Shown: in pieces, positions 9,996 through 21,784 of the stretch
Layout of the letters: each line of letters begins with the position of its first letter
Numbering within the stretch: the first letter of the stretch is position 1
Origin: Alkalihalobacillus deserti
Lineage (GTDB): Bacteria > Bacillota > Bacilli > Bacillales > Bacillaceae_D
DNA: 64,000 nt
Assembly (NCBI RefSeq): GCF_020734105.1
Contig: NZ_JAJAFR010000016.1
Location: forward strand, 1-64,000
Direction of reading: 5' to 3'
Notes under the pieces: generated by a model
The model's database searches: none
The model's input: the letters and a program-made list of their open reading frames with translations, nothing else
Told to the model about the DNA's origin: nothing
Translations under genes and position numbers: made by a program

Positions 9996-11383
9996 ATGAA
10001 GAATGTGGTGTGTTTGCTATCTGGGGACATAAAGATGCAGCGCACTTAACGTATTACGGTCTTCACAGTTTACAGCACCGCGGGCAAGAAGGAGCTGGGA
10101 TTGTTGTAACAGACGGAGAACAGTTAAAGGTTCATAAAGGGTTAGGGCTTGTTAATGACGTTTTTAGCCCAAATGATTTTTCGGCGTTAAGTGGACATGG
10201 TGCGATAGGACATGTCCGCTATGCAACAGCCGGTGGAGGGGGATTTGCCAATGTGCAGCCCCTGCTTTTCCGCTCGCAAACGGGAAGCTTAGCGATTGCT
10301 CATAATGGTAATCTTGTTAATGCAAACAGCATGAAGCATCAACTTGAAGGCCAAGGAAGTATTTTTCAATCAACATCAGATACAGAAGTAGTCGCTCATT
10401 TAATTAAACGTAGTGGCTTTAACAAGCTTGAAGACCAACTGCGCAATTCTCTTGAGATGCTTAAGGGTGCTTATGCATTAGCTGTTTTAAACGAAAAGCA
10501 GCTGATGGTTGCATTAGACCCTAATGGTCTTCGTCCACTTTCAATTGGTCGTCTTGGTGATGCTTATGTTGTTGCATCAGAAACTTGTGCATTTGATTTA
10601 ATTGGAGCTACGTATGAGCGTGAAGTTGAGCCAGGAGAGCTCATCATTATCGATGATGAAGGATTACGTTCAACGAGATTCTCGGGTTCTGCGACAAGAG
10701 CTATCTGTAGCATGGAATATGTGTACTTTGCTCGTCCAGACAGCAATGTAGATGAGATTAATGTTCATACAGCAAGAAAGAGTTTAGGAAAACAGTTAGC
10801 TATCGAGGCTCCAGTAGAAGCCGATGTTGTAACGGGTGTTCCCGATTCTTCTATTTCAGCCGCGATTGGGTATGCGGAGCAAACCGGTATTCCTTATGAG
10901 CTAGGCATGATTAAAAATCGTTATGTTGGGCGTACGTTTATTCAACCGTCACAGGAGTTACGGGAGCAAGGGGTTAAGATGAAGCTCTCAGCTGTACGTG
11001 GTGTTGTCGAAGGAAAGCGTGTTGTCATGATTGATGATTCGATTGTTCGTGGTACAACAAGTAGAAGAATTGTGAATATGTTGCGTGATGCAGGGGCAAA
11101 AGAGGTACATGTTCGAATTAGTTCACCTCCAATTAAGAACCCTTGTTTTTACGGAATCGACACGTCTAATTCAGGTGAATTAATTGCTGCTAATCATTCT
11201 TTAGAGGAAATGCGAGAAATGATGGGAGCCGATTCTCTTGAATTTTTATCAACAGAGGGCTTGAAAAAAGGGATAGGCCGTTCTGATACAACGTCTAATT
11301 GCGGTCAATGCCTTGCATGCTTTACAGGTGAATATCCGACTGAAATTTACCCAGACACGTTACATCCATACGCAAAGGTTTAG
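9971..11383 (+). CDS. purF: Amidophosphoribosyltransferase PurF
   Basis: A 470-aa enzyme for the first committed step of purine synthesis (PRPP plus glutamine to phosphoribosylamine). The start at 9971 gives an 11-residue propeptide ending LNEE before Cys12, as in B. subtilis, where cleavage exposes the N-terminal catalytic cysteine. The PRPP loop [14 protein letters not shown] lies near residue 353. The C-terminal NCGQCLACF supplies ligands typical of the oxygen-sensitive 4Fe-4S subtype. A longer in-frame TTG at 9953 is rejected because it would move the processed cysteine away from its usual position. Confidence 0.97.
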   Translation: MFAEIKGLNEECGVFAIWGHKDAAHLTYYGLHSLQHRGQEGAGIVVTDGEQLKVHKGLGLVNDVFSPNDFSALSGHGAIGHVRYATAGGGGFANVQPLLFRSQTGSLAIAHNGNLVNANSMKHQLEGQGSIFQSTSDTEVVAHLIKRSGFNKLEDQLRNSLEMLKGAYALAVLNEKQLMVALDPNGLRPLSIGRLGDAYVVASETCAFDLIGATYEREVEPGELIIIDDEGLRSTRFSGSATRAICSMEYVYFARPDSNVDEINVHTARKSLGKQLAIEAPVEADVVTGVPDSSISAAIGYAEQTGIPYELGMIKNRYVGRTFIQPSQELREQGVKMKLSAVRGVVEGKRVVMIDDSIVRGTTSRRIVNMLRDAGAKEVHVRISSPPIKNPCFYGIDTSNSGELIAANHSLEEMREMMGADSLEFLSTEGLKKGIGRSDTTSNCGQCLACFTGEYPTEIYPDTLHPYAKV

Positions 11384-11403
11384 AGGAGAAGGGAGCAAGA
11401 AGA

Positions 11404-12438
11404 ATGTCAGAAGCTTATAAAAAAGCAGGAGTCAGTCTTGAAGCGGGGTACGAGGCAGTAGAGCGAATGAAGAGTCATGTAAATAGAACAAAGCGTTCTG
11501 GTGTGATGGGGTCACTTGGTGGCTTTGGGGGAATGTTTGACCTATCTACATTAAATCTGAAAGAGCCTGTACTTGTTTCAGGGACGGACGGAGTAGGGAC
11601 AAAGCTGATGCTTGCCTTTATGTTAGATCGCCATGATACGATCGGAATTGATGCGGTTGCGATGTGTGTGAATGATATTGTTGTTCAAGGAGCAGAACCC
11701 TTATATTTTCTTGACTACATTGCCTGTGGAAAAGCGGTTCCAGAACGGTTGGAAGCGATTGTAAAAGGTGTGGCAGATGGTTGCGTGCAGGCTGGCTGTG
11801 CGTTAGTTGGAGGAGAAACGGCTGAAATGCCTGGTATGTATAGTGAAGATGAATATGACTTAGCGGGTTTTTCTGTTGGAGCTGTGGAAAAACAAAAGAT
11901 GGTAAACGGTGAATCAATTAAAGCAGGTGATGTTGTCATTGGTCTAGCGTCAAGTGGACTACACAGTAATGGCTTTTCACTAGTGCGGAAAATCTTACTT
12001 CATGATCATTCTTTTTCTTTAACGGATCATGTTGAAGAGTTAGGGCAAACACTTGGTGAGGAACTGCTAACTCCTACTAAAATTTATGTGAAACCATTAC
12101 TTGCTTGTTTGAAGGAACATACAGTGCATGGAATGGCACATATAACAGGTGGCGGTTTCTATGAGAATATTCCTCGTATGTTACCAGAAGGTGTTCGCGT
12201 TAACGTAACTAACGGATCTTGGCCTGTTCCTCCTGTTTTTAACTTATTAAAAAAATATGGAGAGTTAACAGATAAAGAGCTTTTCTCTACTTTTAATATG
12301 GGAATTGGGATGGTTATGGTTGTGCCTGAAGAAGAAAGTCAAGATGTACTTGGTCTATTAAAAGAACACGGAGAATCTGCTCATGTTATCGGTCGAGTAG
12401 AAGAAGGATCAGGAGTTACAATCGGAGGCATTGAGTAA
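11404..12438 (+). CDS. purM: AIR synthetase PurM
   Basis: A 344-aa phosphoribosylformylglycinamidine cyclo-ligase closing the imidazole ring. The ATP/substrate motifs [10 protein letters not shown] (near residue 59), [12 protein letters not shown] near 77 and [11 protein letters not shown] near 138 are all intact. The last base of its stop is the first base of the purN start. Confidence 0.97.
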   Translation: MSEAYKKAGVSLEAGYEAVERMKSHVNRTKRSGVMGSLGGFGGMFDLSTLNLKEPVLVSGTDGVGTKLMLAFMLDRHDTIGIDAVAMCVNDIVVQGAEPLYFLDYIACGKAVPERLEAIVKGVADGCVQAGCALVGGETAEMPGMYSEDEYDLAGFSVGAVEKQKMVNGESIKAGDVVIGLASSGLHSNGFSLVRKILLHDHSFSLTDHVEELGQTLGEELLTPTKIYVKPLLACLKEHTVHGMAHITGGGFYENIPRMLPEGVRVNVTNGSWPVPPVFNLLKKYGELTDKELFSTFNMGIGMVMVVPEEESQDVLGLLKEHGESAHVIGRVEEGSGVTIGGIE

Positions 12439-13016
12439 TGAGGATCGCTATTTTTGCATCAGGGGCTGGAACGAATGCAGAAGCAATTATTAAAGCAACA
12501 CAAACTCAACGCCTTGATGCTGAAGTTGCTCTTATAGTCACGGATAAGCCAAAAGCTAAGGTAATTGAACGAGCTACTAATTATAACGTTCCCGTTGTTG
12601 CGTTTGATCCTAAGTCTTATGAAACAAAGGCAGCATATGAACAAGAGATTGTAAATGAACTTCATAAGAGAGAGGTATCATTTGTCGTACTAGCAGGTTA
12701 TATGCGATTAATTGGAACAACCTTGCTAAGTGCCTATGAAGGAAGGATCGTTAACATACATCCTTCCTTGCTTCCTTCTTTTCCAGGACTTGATGCAATT
12801 GGACAAGCCTTTCAAGCAAAAGTGAAAGTAACGGGAGTCACGGTTCATTATGTTGATGAAGGAATGGACACAGGATCGATTATAGCGCAAGAACCGGTCA
12901 GAATTGAACGACATGATACAGTCGATTCTTTGCAAGAAAAAGTGCAGGTCGTCGAGCATCGATTGTACCCAGAAACATTACAAACGATTATAGATCAGAT
13001 GGAAAGGTTGAGTTAG
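12438..13016 (+). CDS. purN: GAR formyltransferase PurN (10-formyl-THF dependent)
   Basis: A 192-aa phosphoribosylglycinamide formyltransferase. The catalytic Asn and His in [14 protein letters not shown] (about residues 104-117) and the Asp in [10 protein letters not shown] near 141 are present. Its start overlaps the purM stop (TAATG), so it is probably coupled. It is two bases ahead of purH. Length is normal. Confidence 0.96.
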   Translation: MRIAIFASGAGTNAEAIIKATQTQRLDAEVALIVTDKPKAKVIERATNYNVPVVAFDPKSYETKAAYEQEIVNELHKREVSFVVLAGYMRLIGTTLLSAYEGRIVNIHPSLLPSFPGLDAIGQAFQAKVKVTGVTVHYVDEGMDTGSIIAQEPVRIERHDTVDSLQEKVQVVEHRLYPETLQTIIDQMERLS

Positions 13017-13018
13017 TA

Positions 13019-14557
13019 ATGAGCAAAAAGAGAGCTTTGGTCAGCGTTTCAGATAAAACAGGGATTGTTGAGTTTGTGAAAGAACTAGTAAATCAAGGAT
13101 TTGAAGTTGTATCAACAGGCGGAACGAAGAACGCATTGCAAGCAGCGGACGTGCCTGTAATTGGAATATCTGAAGTAACAGGTTTTCCAGAAATTTTGGA
13201 TGGACGAGTGAAAACTTTACACCCTAATATACATAGTGGCTTACTTGCTATGAGAGAACGTGAAGAACACAGGCAACAACTTGCTGAACACAACATTTCC
13301 CCGATTGATCTTGTCGTTGTTAATTTATATCCTTTCAAAGAGACGATTGCTAAACAAGATTGTACGTATGAAGATGCGATTGAAAACATTGATATTGGTG
13401 GTCCAAGTATGCTTCGTGCAGCGGCTAAAAATCACCAGCACGTAACGGTTGTCGTTGATCCAACTGACTATCAAACGGTTCTCGATGAGCTTACAAATGG
13501 CCAGGCTGTTTCGCTTGAGACAAAACGCCGTCTAGCAGCCAAAGTGTTCAGACATACTGCGGCTTATGATGCGTTAATTGCAGAATATCTTACTGAGGCT
13601 GTTGGTGAAACAGAACCTGAAACATTTACGGTTACGTATGAACGCAAGCAAGGGTTGCGTTATGGAGAAAATCCTCATCAAAAAGCAACGTTCTATCAGA
13701 AACCGTTAGCTGATGAAAGTTCGATTGCAAGTGCGATTCAATTACATGGAAAAGAGCTTTCTTACAACAACATTCATGATGCTGATGCCGCTCTTGCTAT
13801 CGTTAAAGAATTTGCTGAACCAGCAGTTGTAGCCGTTAAGCATATGAATCCATGTGGTGTTGGAACAGGTACAACCATTGAAGAAGCTTATGGACGCGCA
13901 TATGAGGCGGACTCAGTTTCTATTTTTGGAGGAATTGTTGCTGCCAACCGTGAAATTGACGAAGCAACGGCTGTGAAGATGAAAGATATTTTCTTAGAAA
14001 TTATCATTGCTCCTTCTTTTACACAAGAAGCGTTAAATGTGTTAACAACTAAAAAGAATTTACGTCTCTTAACAGTTCCTATGAATAAACAAGAACGACC
14101 TGAAGCGATGCTTACATCGATTCATGGTGGATTGCTTGTTCAAGATGAAGATCATTATGGACTTGATGATGCAACGGTTTCTATCCCAACAAAGCGCGAA
14201 CCAACAGAAGCAGAGTGGGAAGCTCTTAGAGTAGCTTGGAAAGTAGTTAAGCACGTAAAGTCAAATGCGATTGTGTTAGCTAACGGTCAAATGACCGTTG
14301 GAGTCGGTGCAGGTCAAATGAACCGTGTAGGAGCTGCAGAGATTGCAATTGCTCAAGCAAATGAGCGAATTGAAGGAGCGGTAATGGGTTCAGATGCTTT
14401 TTTCCCAATGGGAGATACTGTTGAACTAGCTGGTAAAGCAGGTGTGACAGCCATTATTCAACCAGGTGGATCCATCCGTGACGAGGAGTCTATTGAAATG
14501 GCTAATAAATATGGAATCGCAATGGTTATGACGGGGGTCAGACACTTTAAACATTAA
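13019..14557 (+). CDS. purH: Bifunctional AICAR transformylase / IMP cyclohydrolase PurH
   Basis: A 512-aa enzyme for the last two steps to IMP. The N-terminal methylglyoxal-synthase-like cyclohydrolase domain (to about residue 200, with SVSDKTGI and GGTKNAL) precedes the transformylase domain, whose catalytic KHMNPCG lies near residue 276. [10 protein letters not shown] near 220 is typical. It starts two bases after purN, so it probably relies on coupling. Confidence 0.97.
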   Translation: MSKKRALVSVSDKTGIVEFVKELVNQGFEVVSTGGTKNALQAADVPVIGISEVTGFPEILDGRVKTLHPNIHSGLLAMREREEHRQQLAEHNISPIDLVVVNLYPFKETIAKQDCTYEDAIENIDIGGPSMLRAAAKNHQHVTVVVDPTDYQTVLDELTNGQAVSLETKRRLAAKVFRHTAAYDALIAEYLTEAVGETEPETFTVTYERKQGLRYGENPHQKATFYQKPLADESSIASAIQLHGKELSYNNIHDADAALAIVKEFAEPAVVAVKHMNPCGVGTGTTIEEAYGRAYEADSVSIFGGIVAANREIDEATAVKMKDIFLEIIIAPSFTQEALNVLTTKKNLRLLTVPMNKQERPEAMLTSIHGGLLVQDEDHYGLDDATVSIPTKREPTEAEWEALRVAWKVVKHVKSNAIVLANGQMTVGVGAGQMNRVGAAEIAIAQANERIEGAVMGSDAFFPMGDTVELAGKAGVTAIIQPGGSIRDEESIEMANKYGIAMVMTGVRHFKH

Positions 14558-15935
<1,378 letters not shown>

Positions 15936-15966
15936 GTTATCATCTCCTTAGATTGTTAAAAGGGGG

Positions 15967-15993
15967 AGAGGTTGTTCAAATTGAACAACCTCT
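15967..15993. repeat. Perfect inverted repeat upstream of the small membrane protein gene
   Basis: Two 13-bp arms, AGAGGTTGTTCAA and TTGAACAACCTCT, flank a single A. No T tract follows on either strand in the right position. It lies about 32 bp upstream of the minus-strand start at 15935, so it may be an operator or a leader hairpin rather than a terminator. Confidence 0.6.
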
Positions 15994-16040
15994 AAAAAAA
16001 TCAGAAGCCGTATAAGTTCACGTAGAATTTTATACGGCTT
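15994..16040 (-). terminator. Terminator of the DUF2892 gene (possibly bidirectional)
   Basis: AAGCCGTATAA pairs with TTATACGGCTT (16005-16040). On the minus strand the stem is followed by CTGATTTTTTT. It could also end purD transcripts, since ATTTATT follows on the plus strand. Confidence 0.7.
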
Positions 16041-16058
16041 ATTTATTGACTGCATCTT

Positions 16059-16301
16059 TTAATGTCGGTGATTCTCGTCTTGACTTTGTTCTTGCATTGT
16101 GGACATGTTGTTTTCTGCCAAGTAAGTAAGAGGACAGAACCTTGTAATGCCTTCTGCCACTTTCATCCCTCCACACATTGCAGCAAAAAGCAACGTTCCC
16201 TCGTTTGGTTTTCGAACAAGCTTTGCGGTAGAACAGGCTAATACGGTGAAACCTAGGGAAATACGACATAACGCATCAACTCGACCGATATTTGGTTTCA
16301 T
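16059..16301 (-). CDS. DUF2892 (YgaP-like transmembrane) protein
   Basis: An 80-aa protein beginning MKPNIGRVDALCRISLGF, the typical start of DUF2892 proteins, which resemble the membrane half of YgaP rhodanese. Two hydrophobic stretches (about 13-25 and 33-50) form a hairpin; GITRFCPLTYLAE near residue 53 is the family's Cys-containing motif. Start at 16301 has AAAGGTGGG upstream; a longer in-frame extension is rejected for lack of an RBS. The His/Gln-rich tail may bind metal, which is only a guess. Role unknown. Confidence 0.82.
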   Translation of the reverse strand: MKPNIGRVDALCRISLGFTVLACSTAKLVRKPNEGTLLFAAMCGGMKVAEGITRFCPLTYLAENNMSTMQEQSQDENHRH

Positions 16302-16345
16302 AATTGACCCACCTTTCACATGTTTGTCAAATATTACAATAAAAG

Positions 16346-16386
16346 ATGTTAAAAAATTTAACATTGTTAGTGAATGTTTTAACAAT
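16346..16386. promoter_or_regulatory. Overlapping palindromes between divergent DUF2892 gene and yerA
   Basis: ATGTTAAA-AAA-TTTAACAT (16346-16364) is followed by ATTGTTA-10 bp-TAACAAT (16363-16386). They occupy the promoter region of the divergent pair. An operator function is inferred; no regulator is identified. Confidence 0.4.
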
Positions 16387-16436
16387 TTTGTGTTACGATT
16401 AGAAAAATAGGAATTGACGAAATGGGTGATGACAGG

Positions 16437-18176
16437 ATGACTGAGAGACTTTACCGCTGGACAAAACAACGTTTACGACAGCAATTGGCTGTAGTAAAAG
16501 GAGAGAAAGCTCCTTCACTTGTCCTCCGGAATGCTAATTATTTAAATTTTGCACGGCGTAAATGGCTTACCGCAAACATATGGATTTCCGAAGACCGCAT
16601 TGTGTACGTCGGTCAGGATATGCCAACCGTTTTAACGGATACAGAAATTGTAGATTGTGAAAATAAACGAGTTGTACCAGGTTATATTGAGCACCACGCT
16701 CACCCGTTTCAACTTTATAATCCCCATAGCTTTGGGAAGTATGCAGCAACTAGGGGAACAACTACACTTATTAATGACAACCTTATGTTTTTTTTGCATC
16801 TTGAAAAAAAGAAAGCGCTTTCTTTGATTGAGGCACTTGATGAGCTGCCTACGTCAATGTATTGGTGGTCTCGTTATGATGCGCAAACCGAGTTAAGGGA
16901 TGAGGAACCACTATCGAATTCAAAAATGAAGGAATGGTTAGAACATCCCCTTGTTGTTCAAGGGGGGGAATTAACGTCTTGGCCAAAAGTCTTAAATGGT
17001 GATGATTCAACCCTTCATTGGATGCAGGAAACAACTAGACTTCGTAAACCAATCGAAGGACATCTTCCTGGTGCCTCCGAGCGTACTCTTGCACAAATGG
17101 CTCTTCTAGGAGTGACGTGTGACCATGAGGCTATGACAGGTGAAGAAGTCATTAGAAGGTTGGATAATGGCTATACTACTTCGTTAAGACACTCTTCAAT
17201 ACGCCCTGATTTACCGAGGCTTTTTAAGGAGATGCAGGAATTAGGGGTTGACTATTTTGAACGTTGTTTGATGACAACAGACGGATCTCCTCCTTCATTT
17301 TATGAGGAGGGGGTCATGGACAATCTAATAAAAATCGCTTTAGAAAGCGGTATAGATACAATAGATGCGTATGCAATGGCTAGTTATAATGTGGCAAAAT
17401 ATTACAATCTTGACCATAAGCTAGGGATGATTGCTCCAGGTCGAATCGCACATTTAAATATTCTCGATGGCATAGAAAATCCAACTCCGCAGTCGGTGAT
17501 TGCGAAGGGACAATGGGTTGTTCGTGATGGAAGACAATGTGATTGTATGACGTCTTTCCCTTGGGAGGAATATGGAGTTGAGCCATTTAAGATTGATTGG
17601 GATCTAACTGAAGATGATTTGTATTTTTCTATGCCAATGGGAATTGAAATGGTGAATTCCGTTATCTTAAAACCTTACCAAATTCCGATTGAAAGTACGA
17701 ATCGAGTATTAAGTACCGACCATGATGAAAGTTTCTTTGTGATGATTGACAAGTTTGGCAAATGGCATATCGCGACAATGATCAAAGGTTTTGCAACACA
17801 TGTTTCAGGTTTTGCAAGTTCATTTACAAATACAGGTGATATTATCCTGATTGGAAAAAGTGTATCGGATATGATTGTAGCCTTCAATGCTTTAAAAGAA
17901 CAAGGTGGAGGAATGACTCTTGTAGAAGGTGGAGAGGTTATTGGTCGTATTGAGTTAGAGCTATTCGGTATCCTATCTGCGAAAACGATGGAAGGCGTTA
18001 TGGCAGATGAGAAATTTTTTGTCTCTTTGTTAAGGGGGCGCGGTTATAAATATGAGGATCCTATTTATAGTTTATTTTTCTTCTCCTCAACGCATCTTCC
18101 ATATATTAGGGTGACACAAAGAGGGATTTATGATGTGAAAAAGAAAACGGTACTCTTTCCTGCTATTATGCGTTAA
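16437..18176 (+). CDS. yerA: Adenine-deaminase-like amidohydrolase YerA
   Basis: A 579-aa paralogue of adenine deaminase, matching B. subtilis YerA in length and gene order. The amidohydrolase HxH metal motif is kept (EHHAHPF near residue 81), as is GHLPGASE near 204 and CDHEAMT near 225. Where AdeC has STDDKH this protein has TTDGSPPS, so one active-site Asp of the pair is retained and the next residues differ. The C-terminal deaminase-associated domain is present. I start at ATG 16437, six bases after GGTGAT, not the earlier ATG at 16422. Substrate is uncertain; a related aminopurine or different ring amide is possible. Confidence 0.85.
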   Translation: MTERLYRWTKQRLRQQLAVVKGEKAPSLVLRNANYLNFARRKWLTANIWISEDRIVYVGQDMPTVLTDTEIVDCENKRVVPGYIEHHAHPFQLYNPHSFGKYAATRGTTTLINDNLMFFLHLEKKKALSLIEALDELPTSMYWWSRYDAQTELRDEEPLSNSKMKEWLEHPLVVQGGELTSWPKVLNGDDSTLHWMQETTRLRKPIEGHLPGASERTLAQMALLGVTCDHEAMTGEEVIRRLDNGYTTSLRHSSIRPDLPRLFKEMQELGVDYFERCLMTTDGSPPSFYEEGVMDNLIKIALESGIDTIDAYAMASYNVAKYYNLDHKLGMIAPGRIAHLNILDGIENPTPQSVIAKGQWVVRDGRQCDCMTSFPWEEYGVEPFKIDWDLTEDDLYFSMPMGIEMVNSVILKPYQIPIESTNRVLSTDHDESFFVMIDKFGKWHIATMIKGFATHVSGFASSFTNTGDIILIGKSVSDMIVAFNALKEQGGGMTLVEGGEVIGRIELELFGILSAKTMEGVMADEKFFVSLLRGRGYKYEDPIYSLFFFSSTHLPYIRVTQRGIYDVKKKTVLFPAIMR

Positions 18177-18234
18177 ACTAAGAAAGTGCACTGTTGTGCT
18201 TTAGTGTGGTAATTTAAAAAAGGTCGTGTGTGTG

Positions 18235-19260
18235 ATGAATAAAAGTTGGAAGATATCTTTCCTTATAGCTGCTTTTATGATAAGTGGATGTGCAAATAAC
18301 AATGAACCAGTAACTGAGCTAGAAGAGGTAGAACCTGTCGAAGAAGAAGAGCTTGTTGAGGCTCCTTCTTTGTATACATATCCACTCACAGGGATGGAAT
18401 CGGAACAGGAGTCTAATCGTCGTGTTATTGGGGTAACGATTAATAATCACCCGGCAGCTCGCCCACAATCTGGAATTAGCGATGCTGACATTATTTATGA
18501 AATCTTATCTGAATTTGAAATTACACGGCTAGTGGCTCTATTCCAGAGTCGTTTGCCTGAACGGGTTGGTCCTGTTAGAAGTGCGAGACCTTATCATATT
18601 GATTTGATAAATGGGTACAATGGGGTAATAGTTCATCACGGATGGAGTCCTGAAGCAAGACAGAAAATTGAAAGAGGAGAGATCAATGCTTTAAATGGCC
18701 TATTTTACGATGGAACCTATTTTAAACGCTCTTCAGAACGCAAGGCTCCACACAATTCATATATTACATCAGATCATATTCTTGAGGGAATGAGTTCATT
18801 AGGCTATTCTTTAGAAGGCGAGACAACCCCTTTATCTTTTTTTGAGCACGAGGACATGAACATCGTCGGTGTAGAAGGTAAGGAGATCGAGGTTAATTAT
18901 TATAATATTAACCGTGTTCAGTATAAATTTGATGAGCAGTCTGGACTTTATCACCGGTTCAACGGAGAAAATCAAACAGTAGATTTTGAAACAGAGGAAT
19001 TGATCGAGATTTCAAATCTGTTTGTTGTAGAGACTGAACATATGGTATTAGATGACCAAGGTCGACGAGCCATTGATTTAACATCAGGTGGAAAAGCAAT
19101 TCTTTTCCAAAGTGGAATTGCCAATGAAATAAGTTGGGAAAACCGCAATGGACAAATTGTGCCAATTCAAGATGGTCAATTAATACCGTTAAAACCTGGT
19201 CAAACTTGGATTAATGTAGTTCCAACATCGCCAGGATTAGAAGAAACGGTTTCATACTAA
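18235..19260 (+). CDS. yerB: DUF3048 lipoprotein YerB
   Basis: A 341-aa secreted lipoprotein. The signal peptide MNKSWKISFLIAAFMISGC ends in a lipobox with Cys19, followed by an acidic Glu-rich linker and two DUF3048 domains, with recognizable IGVTINNHPAARPQSG (near 67) and VGPVRSARPYH (near 112). The family is widespread in Firmicutes with no firmly known activity. Start choice is ambiguous (GTG 18226 or ATG 18235); the ATG gives the cleaner signal peptide. Position between yerA and yerC matches B. subtilis. Confidence 0.85.
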   Translation: MNKSWKISFLIAAFMISGCANNNEPVTELEEVEPVEEEELVEAPSLYTYPLTGMESEQESNRRVIGVTINNHPAARPQSGISDADIIYEILSEFEITRLVALFQSRLPERVGPVRSARPYHIDLINGYNGVIVHHGWSPEARQKIERGEINALNGLFYDGTYFKRSSERKAPHNSYITSDHILEGMSSLGYSLEGETTPLSFFEHEDMNIVGVEGKEIEVNYYNINRVQYKFDEQSGLYHRFNGENQTVDFETEELIEISNLFVVETEHMVLDDQGRRAIDLTSGGKAILFQSGIANEISWENRNGQIVPIQDGQLIPLKPGQTWINVVPTSPGLEETVSY

Positions 19261-19280
19261 AAAGGATTAGGTTGCGAAGG

Positions 19281-19312
19281 ATTGAAAAAGGTAAAAACCG
19301 CTCTTTTTCAAT
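19281..19312 (+). terminator. Hairpin between yerB and yerC
   Basis: ATTGAAAAAG and CTTTTTCAAT form a 10-bp stem with a 12-nt loop. No T tract follows, so it may stabilise the yerB mRNA rather than terminate it. Confidence 0.4.
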
Positions 19313-19379
19313 AGGATCTAGGTGCCAGTCTATATAAACATCTCGTGAATGCTAATGCTTCAAGAAAGGAGTGAAATAA

Positions 19380-19691
19380 ATGCAAATAGATAAACTTCGG
19401 GGGAAAGAACTTGATCAGTTATTTAAAGCGGTATTATCGCTAAAAGATCTTGAAGAGTGTTATGAATTTTTTGATGATCTTTGTACAATTAATGAAATTC
19501 AATCCCTAGCACAACGTTTAGAAGTAGCAAGGATGCTACAAAATGGTTATACGTATCATAAGATTGAAACAGAAACCGGTGCTAGCACAGCGACAATTTC
19601 ACGAGTGAAACGCTGTTTGAACTACGGAAATGATGGGTATAAAATGACATTGGATCGAGTAAAAGAAAACGAAGTAAGTGTTGAAGAGTAA
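19380..19691 (+). CDS. yerC: YerC/YecD family TrpR-like DNA-binding protein
   Basis: A 103-aa TrpR-superfamily protein. The conserved pattern LxSLxxRLEVARML is visible as SLAQRLEVARMLQNG near residue 41. The helix-turn-helix TGASTATISRVKRCLNYG lies near residue 63. Start at 19380 has AGAAAGGAGTG ahead. Target genes are not evident. It ends at a strong terminator. Confidence 0.9.
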   Translation: MQIDKLRGKELDQLFKAVLSLKDLEECYEFFDDLCTINEIQSLAQRLEVARMLQNGYTYHKIETETGASTATISRVKRCLNYGNDGYKMTLDRVKENEVSVEE

Positions 19692-19718
19692 ACCGCAGGC
19701 TATCCTGTGGTTTTTTTA
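19691..19718 (+). terminator. yerC terminator
   Basis: ACCGCAGG and CCTGTGGT pair around CTAT, with seven Ts following immediately after the stop codon. Confidence 0.9.
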
Positions 19719-19843
19719 TGTCTCCAACCACTGAGAAAACAAGTATGAATTCACTTTTTGTAAGATAACCTCTCCGAACATGTGTAATTTGATCGATTTA
19801 GTACTACAATAGATGAAATATAAGGTAGATCGGAGTGGTGAAA

Positions 19844-21586
19844 ATGATGAAACAACAACTGAGTAGAAGAATAGCAGCAGCAACGAAAAGAGAAAAAGCA
19901 AATTTAGTCATCAAAAGAGCGCACATTATAGATGTGTTTACGCTCACCACTTATGAGGCAGATGTAGCGGTTACAGACGGTGTCATTGTCGGTGTGGGAG
20001 CGTATGAAGGCATAGAGGAAGTAGATGTAAATGGGGCATACATAGCTCCAACATTTATCGATGGACATGTCCATATTGAATCGGCCATGGTACCGCCTGA
20101 GGAGTTTGCAAAAGTCGTCGTACCTCGGGGAGTTACGACCATTTTTGCCGATCCACATGAAATAGCTAATGTGGGAGGTCTTGAAGCAGTTACGTACATG
20201 ATTGAAGCAGCAAAAGATCTGCCACTTGATGTAAAAATCATGGTTCCTTCAAGTGTCCCAGCGACGGACTTTGAACACAACGGCGCAGAACTAACATCAT
20301 ATGATATTGAAAAGTTATTCGATGAATACGGAGCATATGGTCTTGCTGAAGTGATGGATTATCCTGCTGTATTCTCTGCCGAAAAGAAAATGATGTCCAA
20401 ACTTACAGCTGCGATGGAACGTGGGAAGCTAATAGATGGGCACGCTGCAGGTCTAGACGAGACGGGGTTGAATGCTTATCGTGTTGCAGGAATACGCAAC
20501 GATCATGAGGCTGTTACAGCTGAGGAGGCTCTTGCTCGCTTGAGAAGGGGTATGTTTGTGTTAATGCGTGAAGGAACAGCTGCTAAGGATATCGAGGCTT
20601 TACTTCCTATTCTTACTCCAGAGAATGCACGGCGTTGTGTGTTTTCAACAGATGATAAGCATCTAGACGATCTCGTAAAAGAAGGCTCAATCGATGCTAG
20701 TATTAGAAAAGCAATAAAACTTGGAGTAAACCCACTTCAAGCGATTCAGATGGCAACTTTAAATGCAGCTGAGTGCTTTGGATTACAGGATAAAGGTGCT
20801 ATTGCCCCTGGATATGAAGCAAGTTTTGTTTTGATTCGCGATTTAGATAAACTGAAAATTGAAGCGGTCTATATTAAAGGCGAAAGAGTTGCGGAAAATG
20901 GAAAAATGACTGTAGGAATCCGAGATGCCTTACTTCCACCGGCTGCTCTCTTAAATAGTGTGCATTTAGCTCCAATAACAACAGAAAGTCTAAGGCTGAA
21001 AATGGAATCAGCAAAAGCCCATGTCATTTGTGTAACACCAGGATCAATTGTAACCGAACATCTGGTTGAAGAAGTCGATTTGGTCGAAGGCTTATTTACA
21101 CCGTCGATTAAAAACAATCAATTGAAGCTCGTTGTAGCTGAGCGGCATCGTGAGCTTGGTTATGTTGGTGTAGGCATTGTAAAGGGAATACCAATAAAAG
21201 AGGGAGCCATCGTGGCAACTGTTGCGCATGACTCTCATAACATAGTTGCTTGTGGTACGGATGATAAAAGCATTAAAAACGCGATTGAACATGTGGCAGC
21301 AACAAAAGGAGGAATTGCCGTTGTGAGAGGCGATGAGGTTCTTGCGGAATTGCCATTACCACTGGCTGGATTGATGTCGCTGCAACCATATGAACAAGTG
21401 AATGTAGCATTGGAAAAAATTGAGGATGCATTAAAAGATATTGGTTTTCAAGAAAAATGGAATCCGTTTTTAACCTTGTCTTTCTTAGCACTTCCTGTTA
21501 TCCCTTCATTAAAACTAACAGATTCCGGTTTATTCAATGTAGAGAGCTTTCAACATATATCTGTGGAGATCATTGATGAAAAATAA
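19844..21586 (+). CDS. adeC: Adenine deaminase AdeC
   Basis: A 580-aa amidohydrolase converting adenine to hypoxanthine and ammonia for purine salvage. It has the metal motif IDGHVHIESAM near residue 75, ADPHEIANVGG near 104, GHAAGLDE near 200, NDHEAVTAEEA near 221 and the catalytic STDDKH near 273. A C-terminal deaminase-associated domain follows. It starts at ATG 19844, eight bases after CGGAG; an in-frame GTG at 19835 lies in the RBS. It sits downstream of the yerABC group but is separated by a terminator, so it has its own promoter. Confidence 0.95.
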   Translation: MMKQQLSRRIAAATKREKANLVIKRAHIIDVFTLTTYEADVAVTDGVIVGVGAYEGIEEVDVNGAYIAPTFIDGHVHIESAMVPPEEFAKVVVPRGVTTIFADPHEIANVGGLEAVTYMIEAAKDLPLDVKIMVPSSVPATDFEHNGAELTSYDIEKLFDEYGAYGLAEVMDYPAVFSAEKKMMSKLTAAMERGKLIDGHAAGLDETGLNAYRVAGIRNDHEAVTAEEALARLRRGMFVLMREGTAAKDIEALLPILTPENARRCVFSTDDKHLDDLVKEGSIDASIRKAIKLGVNPLQAIQMATLNAAECFGLQDKGAIAPGYEASFVLIRDLDKLKIEAVYIKGERVAENGKMTVGIRDALLPPAALLNSVHLAPITTESLRLKMESAKAHVICVTPGSIVTEHLVEEVDLVEGLFTPSIKNNQLKLVVAERHRELGYVGVGIVKGIPIKEGAIVATVAHDSHNIVACGTDDKSIKNAIEHVAATKGGIAVVRGDEVLAELPLPLAGLMSLQPYEQVNVALEKIEDALKDIGFQEKWNPFLTLSFLALPVIPSLKLTDSGLFNVESFQHISVEIIDEK

Positions 21587-21621
21587 AACTACCATGTGTC
21601 CTCTTTAAAAGGAGGCACACG

Positions 21622-21784
21622 CGAGGGCACTGAAAAAGTCCCTTTTAGTAGATTCGAGGATTTGGCAATGACTCCACACGTTGCGCTCCCTATAAGAAAC
21701 CACTCATAGGGCTTAAGACAAACCAACGGTTCCGCTTAAAGGCCACTGAAAAAGGTGGAAATCACACCTTTTTCAGTGGCCTCG
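21622..21784. repeat. Small inverted-repeat element (MITE-like)
   Basis: The left end CGAGGGCACTGAAAAAG (21622-21638) and right end CTTTTTCAGTGGCCTCG (21768-21784) are 16-of-17 inverted matches about 160 bp apart. A third copy, GGCCACTGAAAAAGGTG (21741-21757), makes a near-perfect hairpin with the right end around a short loop. No coding capacity is seen inside. It resembles a small non-autonomous element or IS remnant; no family is assigned. The right-hand hairpin probably also terminates the minus-strand regulator gene. Confidence 0.65.

Noticed and set aside
16302..16469. 56-residue extension of the DUF2892 protein
   Set aside because: No ribosome site at the upstream start, it overlaps yerA, and the family begins at MKPNIGR.
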